From Sinorhizobium meliloti (GTDB lineage: Bacteria; Pseudomonadota; Alphaproteobacteria; Rhizobiales; Rhizobiaceae), in assembly GCF_035610345.1 (NCBI RefSeq), contig NZ_CP141215.1:62001-126000 (forward strand): DNA of 64,000 nucleotides, written 5' to 3'. Below are positions 60,554 through 64,000 of this stretch, one piece after another. The notes beneath the pieces were generated by a model that searched no databases, had not been told where the DNA came from, and worked only from the letters and a program-made list of their open reading frames with translations. Every line of letters begins with the position of its first letter. Position 1 is the first letter of the stretch. Made by a program: the position numbers and the translations under genes.

Positions 60554-61780
60554 TCAGTTTCTCTGCGTTTCGGGCCATTGCCTTGGCGGAAGATATACCG
60601 ACCAGCCGCCCAGCAGCCTGGTTGCCGGTAAGAAGCGGTTGTCCACGACTGTCCTGCCGATCGCCTGGGCTTGCATCATTTGATGGCTCAGAGGATCCAT
60701 GAAGGACACAAACCCCTCGGGATCCTCCGGCAACTTGAGCTTAAGAGAAGACAATGCGCTCCGGATTGCGTCCGCGTCGCCCGCGCTGCCTGCCGCCTTC
60801 ACAGCTTCGGCAATCGCCAAGATTCCCGAATATGCGCCTTCGGCCGCATAGCTGGGAAAGCGCCCAGCTTCTTCGTGGAACGCTTGGACGAAATCCCGGT
60901 TTGATTGTGTCGGCGGCCAGTTGACATGATGCCGCGCCGAAAGCACCAGCCCGAGCGGCACGTCGTTGCCGAGTTGGGCTAGTACCTCGTAATTGCCGCC
61001 AGCATCAAAGTTCATAAAGGTCGCTTTTTCGAGCAGACCGTGCTGTGCGGCCTGTTTGATCAACGTGACAACGTCGACCCCCCAATGGCCGTCGACGATA
61101 ACATCCGGCTGCACCTGATCGAGTGCTTCTACGTATATCGAATAGTCGGTCTCAAACAGCTTCGGCCAGAATTCCCCGACGACTTCGAAATCTACACCAT
61201 TCTCCTGAAGGAACCAGCGCAGGTCCTCCCAAGCCTCGTAACCGTATTCATAGTCCGGCCCGATGAATGCGATGCGCAGCGGCTTGGCCGAAACAGAGTA
61301 CTGATCCCTGATATATTTCGCCCCCGCTAGCATCGAGAGGCGTATGTCATTGCTGACACGGAAATAGAATGGATGGAGCTCGGTAGAGACGAGGCTCGGA
61401 GAGGCGTGGTCGGTACCGATAAAGAAGGTCTCGGTCTGACGCGCGAGCTCTGTGATACTTAACGCGATACCTGAACTGACGACCCCGCATAAGAAGTCGA
61501 CCTGATCTGTATCAATGAACTTTCTAGCGAATTGAAGCGATCGCAGGGGTTTAGAGCGGGTATCCTCGACGATGATTTCAAGCTCGGGATAGCCGGCCCC
61601 CCTCAAGGACTCGATGCGCCGTTGCGCCAAGCGTATCGCAATGGCGCTATCTCTGCCATAAAGGCCTGCGGGCCCGGAAAGCGGATAGAGGCAGCCGATC
61701 TTCACGGGTTGCGCAAGTCCCCCGTCGATTGCCAGTAGAGCGATTGTGGTAGCTAGGGTAGTAATTTTGTGGATAGCCAT
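60554..61780 (-). CDS. Periplasmic binding protein of the sensor operon (AmiC/urea-binding type)
   Basis: The 408-residue type I periplasmic-binding-fold protein has a signal sequence (MAIHKITTLATTIALLAIDG, cut before QPVKIG). The mature part starts VKIGCLYPLSGPAGLYGRDS and includes FLCGVVSSGIALSITELARQ and FIGPDYEYGYEAWED, like amide- or urea-binding proteins (AmiC, UrtA). It has no permease or ATPase beside it. Its ATG overlaps the response-regulator stop (TGATG), so it is made with the two-component pair and is best seen as a ligand-sensing partner of the kinase. It differs from the importer's binding protein. Confidence 0.88.
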   Translation of the reverse strand: MAIHKITTLATTIALLAIDGGLAQPVKIGCLYPLSGPAGLYGRDSAIAIRLAQRRIESLRGAGYPELEIIVEDTRSKPLRSLQFARKFIDTDQVDFLCGVVSSGIALSITELARQTETFFIGTDHASPSLVSTELHPFYFRVSNDIRLSMLAGAKYIRDQYSVSAKPLRIAFIGPDYEYGYEAWEDLRWFLQENGVDFEVVGEFWPKLFETDYSIYVEALDQVQPDVIVDGHWGVDVVTLIKQAAQHGLLEKATFMNFDAGGNYEVLAQLGNDVPLGLVLSARHHVNWPPTQSNRDFVQAFHEEAGRFPSYAAEGAYSGILAIAEAVKAAGSAGDADAIRSALSSLKLKLPEDPEGFVSFMDPLSHQMMQAQAIGRTVVDNRFLPATRLLGGWSVYLPPRQWPETQRN

Positions 61781-63108
61781 CACTGTAGTCCTAGTTTCTG
61801 CAACTTGCGTTTCAGCACGTGGCGTGAAACGCCGAGCCGCTCGGCGGCAAGGCCCTTGCGCCCATGGCTCTTGGCAAGCGCATCTTCCACGAGACTGCGC
61901 TCAACGCTGAAAATGGATTCCTTGATACTTACCGGTTCACACGGTTCTACCGAGCGGAACTCGCTGGGGAGATCAGCCGGGGAGATGAATTGCGAACCAC
62001 CGAGGATTGTCAGCCGCTCCACGAGGTTTTTCAGTTCGCGAACATTGCCGGGCCAGTCGTATCCGGCGAGAATTGACCGCGCCGCCTGCGAAAACACGAT
62101 AGGTGCCGCTCCAGTATCGTTAGCAAAGCGACCCGCGAAATGATCGATTAGAAGATTAATATCCTCCGCCCGTTCGCGAAGCGGCGGGATCTCGATGGGC
62201 ATCACCCGGAGCCGGTAATAGAGGTCGAGCCGAAAACGGCTCTCCTCTGTGGCCTTTTCGAGATCGCTGTTAGTGGCCGCCACAACCATAACGTCGGCGC
62301 TGAGCTCACGCACGCTGCCGGCCGGCCGATAGGTCCTGCTTTCGAGGAACGTGAGCAACTTCGCCTGTACCGACAGCGGCATAGCCCCAACCTCGTCCAA
62401 GAAAAGTGTTCCGGCATTGGCAATCTCTATAAGCCCACGCCGCCTAGGACCTCCGCGCGGATTGCGATCGGCTCCGAAGAGCTCAGTTTCAATTAAGTTC
62501 TCCGGAAGGGTCGCGCAATGGATCTCTACGAAAGGTGCATCATCGCCCGAACAAGCCTTATGCAGTTGTCGCGCGATGACTGCTTTGCCGACTCCTGTCT
62601 CGCCAAGCAGCAGCACCGTGCGCACCCGCTTGGCGGAGACCTTGTCAATTTGCGTGCGCAGGAACTTGACCTGCGGACTTCCGCCGATGAATGCGCTTTC
62701 CCGGGAACTCTTCTGCCGCAAATATTGCTCTTCGCTTTCGAGTTGCCGCTTCGAGTTTGTTTCCTTCAACAGCAGTATCAGTTCGTCCATGTCGAACGGC
62801 TTGGCGAGATAGTCGATCGCACCCATCTTCATCGCATTGACGGCATCGGCCGTGTTGTCATGGGCCGACATCATGATGATGGGTATGTCGGGCGTCTCGA
62901 CCCTGAGCCATTCCAGTACTTCGAGGCCATTCATTCCCGGCATGCGTATGTCGAGCAGGATGACATCCGGGTTCTCCTTCTTGGCAGCCTTACATCCGAG
63001 TGTGCCATTGTGCGTCTCGAAGCACTCGAAGCCGGCCTGCTTCAGCGAAAAGGCGAGCGACTTCGTGATCCGAATTTCGTCGTCGATGATCAGGATGCGC
63101 GTATTCAT
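61780..63108 (-). CDS. NtrC-family response regulator with altered GAFTGA loop
   Basis: The regulator, counted here from the GTG one codon before the ATG at 63108, has a receiver domain (phospho-Asp about residue 54 in VILLDIRMPGMNG, Lys in YLAKPFDMDE), an AAA+ domain (Walker A GETGVGKAVIARQLHK about 170, Walker B GTLFLDEVGAMPLSVQAKLL, R-finger region PAGSVRELSADVMVVAATNS) and a Fis-type helix-turn-helix (EDALAKSHGRKGLAAERLGV). After ELFG, where activators of sigma-54 have xxxGAFTGA, it reads ADRNPRGGPRRRG (residues about 214-226). Without GAFTGA it should not open sigma-54 promoters in the standard way. TGATG overlaps on both sides make kinase, regulator and binding protein one unit. Confidence 0.9.
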   Translation of the reverse strand: MNTRILIIDDEIRITKSLAFSLKQAGFECFETHNGTLGCKAAKKENPDVILLDIRMPGMNGLEVLEWLRVETPDIPIIMMSAHDNTADAVNAMKMGAIDYLAKPFDMDELILLLKETNSKRQLESEEQYLRQKSSRESAFIGGSPQVKFLRTQIDKVSAKRVRTVLLLGETGVGKAVIARQLHKACSGDDAPFVEIHCATLPENLIETELFGADRNPRGGPRRRGLIEIANAGTLFLDEVGAMPLSVQAKLLTFLESRTYRPAGSVRELSADVMVVAATNSDLEKATEESRFRLDLYYRLRVMPIEIPPLRERAEDINLLIDHFAGRFANDTGAAPIVFSQAARSILAGYDWPGNVRELKNLVERLTILGGSQFISPADLPSEFRSVEPCEPVSIKESIFSVERSLVEDALAKSHGRKGLAAERLGVSRHVLKRKLQKLGLQ

Positions 63109-64000
63109 CACGACTGATTGCTCCTATCGAAATCGGTTGGAAATCGGAGGGTGATCACAGTGCCGTGGCCGCAAGAACTTTCGATAATCATCGTACCGCC
63201 GTTGGCCTCAACAAGTTGGTTGGTAATGGGCAATCCAAGCCCTGTGCCCCCCGGTCGTGTGGTGAAGAAGGGTCGTAAGGCCTTGCCAACCGATTCTTCG
63301 TCCATTCCCGAACCGTCGTCGGTGATCGAGATTTCCACCACCTTGCCCGGCCGGTGTGCGCGCAGCGACACGTGGCCGGAGGGCGCTATCGCTTGGATTG
63401 CGTTTAGCGTGAGGTTAAGCAGGATCTGCCGCAGGTGAGCCGGGTCGATCAACAACTCAATGGACGAATCCCCAATAAGGGATATTTCTCCGCCTTTTTC
63501 GTGCGCGGCAGCCGAAAGCAGCGTTTTCGTGCTTTTGAAGATGTGCCTCAATTGTACGATCTCAATGACTGCTTCGTTCGGTTTGGCATATTTCAGGAAT
63601 TCTGCAATCGTCTGATCGACACGAATGATCTCTTCGGAGACGATGTTGTACATTTCCCGCCGCTCAGAGTCACGTTCGCCCTGCTTCAACCCGTACAGCG
63701 TTGCTGCGACGGTCGTCAGAGGGTTCCTCACCTCGTGGGCGATACCCGCGGCGATATTACCGAGCGCCGCCCGGCGTTCCATGTCGACGCGAGAACTGAT
63801 CATTCGCTCGAGCTGCACGCGCATCCGATTGAACGCCTGCGCCAGCGCGCCCATTTCGCCGGGGCCGTCCTCCGGCACTGGATTGGTGAAGTCGCCATTC
63901 GAAATAGCCCTTGCGCCTTCGCTCAACGGCAAAAGGTATCGAGTGACGCGCTGCGACATGCGGATGAACAGAACGGTGACGCTGATCGCTGAAATCGCAG
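63108..64000 (-). CDS. Sensor histidine kinase, partial at right edge
   Basis: The frame runs off the window: upstream of the ATG at 63959 it continues as AISAISVTVLFIRMSQR, the end of a membrane segment, so the sensor part lies outside. Then come a HAMP domain (LPLSEGARAISNGDFTNPVP, then MGALAQAFNRMR), the HisKA box with phospho-His (ALGNIAAGIAHEVRNPLTTV) and the HATPase domain (NLTLNAIQAIAPSG, ITDDGSGMDEES, GGTGLGLPITNQLVEANGG). It phosphorylates the adjacent regulator. The following binding-protein gene suggests that its periplasmic domain reads a liganded binding protein. Confidence 0.92.
   Translation of the reverse strand, partial: AISAISVTVLFIRMSQRVTRYLLPLSEGARAISNGDFTNPVPEDGPGEMGALAQAFNRMRVQLERMISSRVDMERRAALGNIAAGIAHEVRNPLTTVAATLYGLKQGERDSERREMYNIVSEEIIRVDQTIAEFLKYAKPNEAVIEIVQLRHIFKSTKTLLSAAAHEKGGEISLIGDSSIELLIDPAHLRQILLNLTLNAIQAIAPSGHVSLRAHRPGKVVEISITDDGSGMDEESVGKALRPFFTTRPGGTGLGLPITNQLVEANGGTMIIESSCGHGTVITLRFPTDFDRSNQS

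Overview
The window looks like an accessory replicon (symbiotic-type megaplasmid or integrated island) of an alphaproteobacterium of the Rhizobiales, most like Sinorhizobium/Ensifer or a relative. The reasons are GC-rich coding sequence, a very high density of insertion sequences (IS110, IS21, IS3, IS66, IS256, IS5, a Tn552/Tn5053-like transposon and a RIT element, several nested in one another), relics of plasmid-borne genes, P450 relics of the kind found on rhizobial symbiotic replicons, and two catabolic clusters with an ABC importer. No rRNA, tRNA, CRISPR array or replication gene was seen.

Layout. 1-5.6 kb: three tandem 997-bp copies of the 3' part of an IS110 element, the middle one split by an IS21 element. 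5.9-20.7 kb (minus strand): a class 1 DISARM anti-phage operon, drmD-drmMI-(membrane protein)-(XRE/ImmA regulator)-(PIN protein)-drmA-drmB, with drmC not found and drmD broken by about ten frame changes. 21.5-25.6 kb: the left end and tniA-tniB-tniQ' of a Tn552/Tn5053-like transposon, cut by a partial IS3 element. 25.6-33.6 kb: a decayed zone with an NTF2-like protein, a broken P450, thioredoxin, a LigD fragment, relics of plasmid-backbone genes, and one intact Fic protein with a palindromic site covering its ribosome binding site. 33.6-36.2 kb: IS3 and IS66 fragments, an IS256 element and a flavin reductase remnant. 36.4-44.3 kb (minus): an eroding operon with a TPP enzyme fused to an iron alcohol dehydrogenase, the C-terminus of a PHA synthase, a CoA-transferase, a truncated phasin-like protein, acetyl-CoA synthetase, and a CYP112-like P450 fragment upstream. 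44.6-51.5 kb: the IS66 tnpC half interrupted by a complete RIT element (three tyrosine recombinases), then an IS5 element carrying a nested IS110/IS1111 element.

51.6-64 kb (minus) is the best-preserved functional unit. A histidine kinase, an NtrC-like regulator that lacks a recognisable GAFTGA loop, and a periplasmic binding protein form one operon. Downstream, another operon carries a binding protein, LivH, LivM, LivG, LivF, an iron alcohol dehydrogenase, a Tat-exported metallo-beta-lactamase-fold hydrolase and a succinate-semialdehyde dehydrogenase. The three enzymes match the logic of Agrobacterium blcABC (gamma-butyrolactone to 4-hydroxybutyrate to succinate semialdehyde to succinate), here coupled to a dedicated importer and sensor. 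This assignment is inference.

Many one-base indels lie in short homopolymers (drmD, acs, IS256, P450), so part of the apparent gene decay may be sequencing error. The two clearest candidates for undescribed biology are the DISARM variant with an embedded regulator/PIN pair and the blc-like import, catabolism and sensing system.
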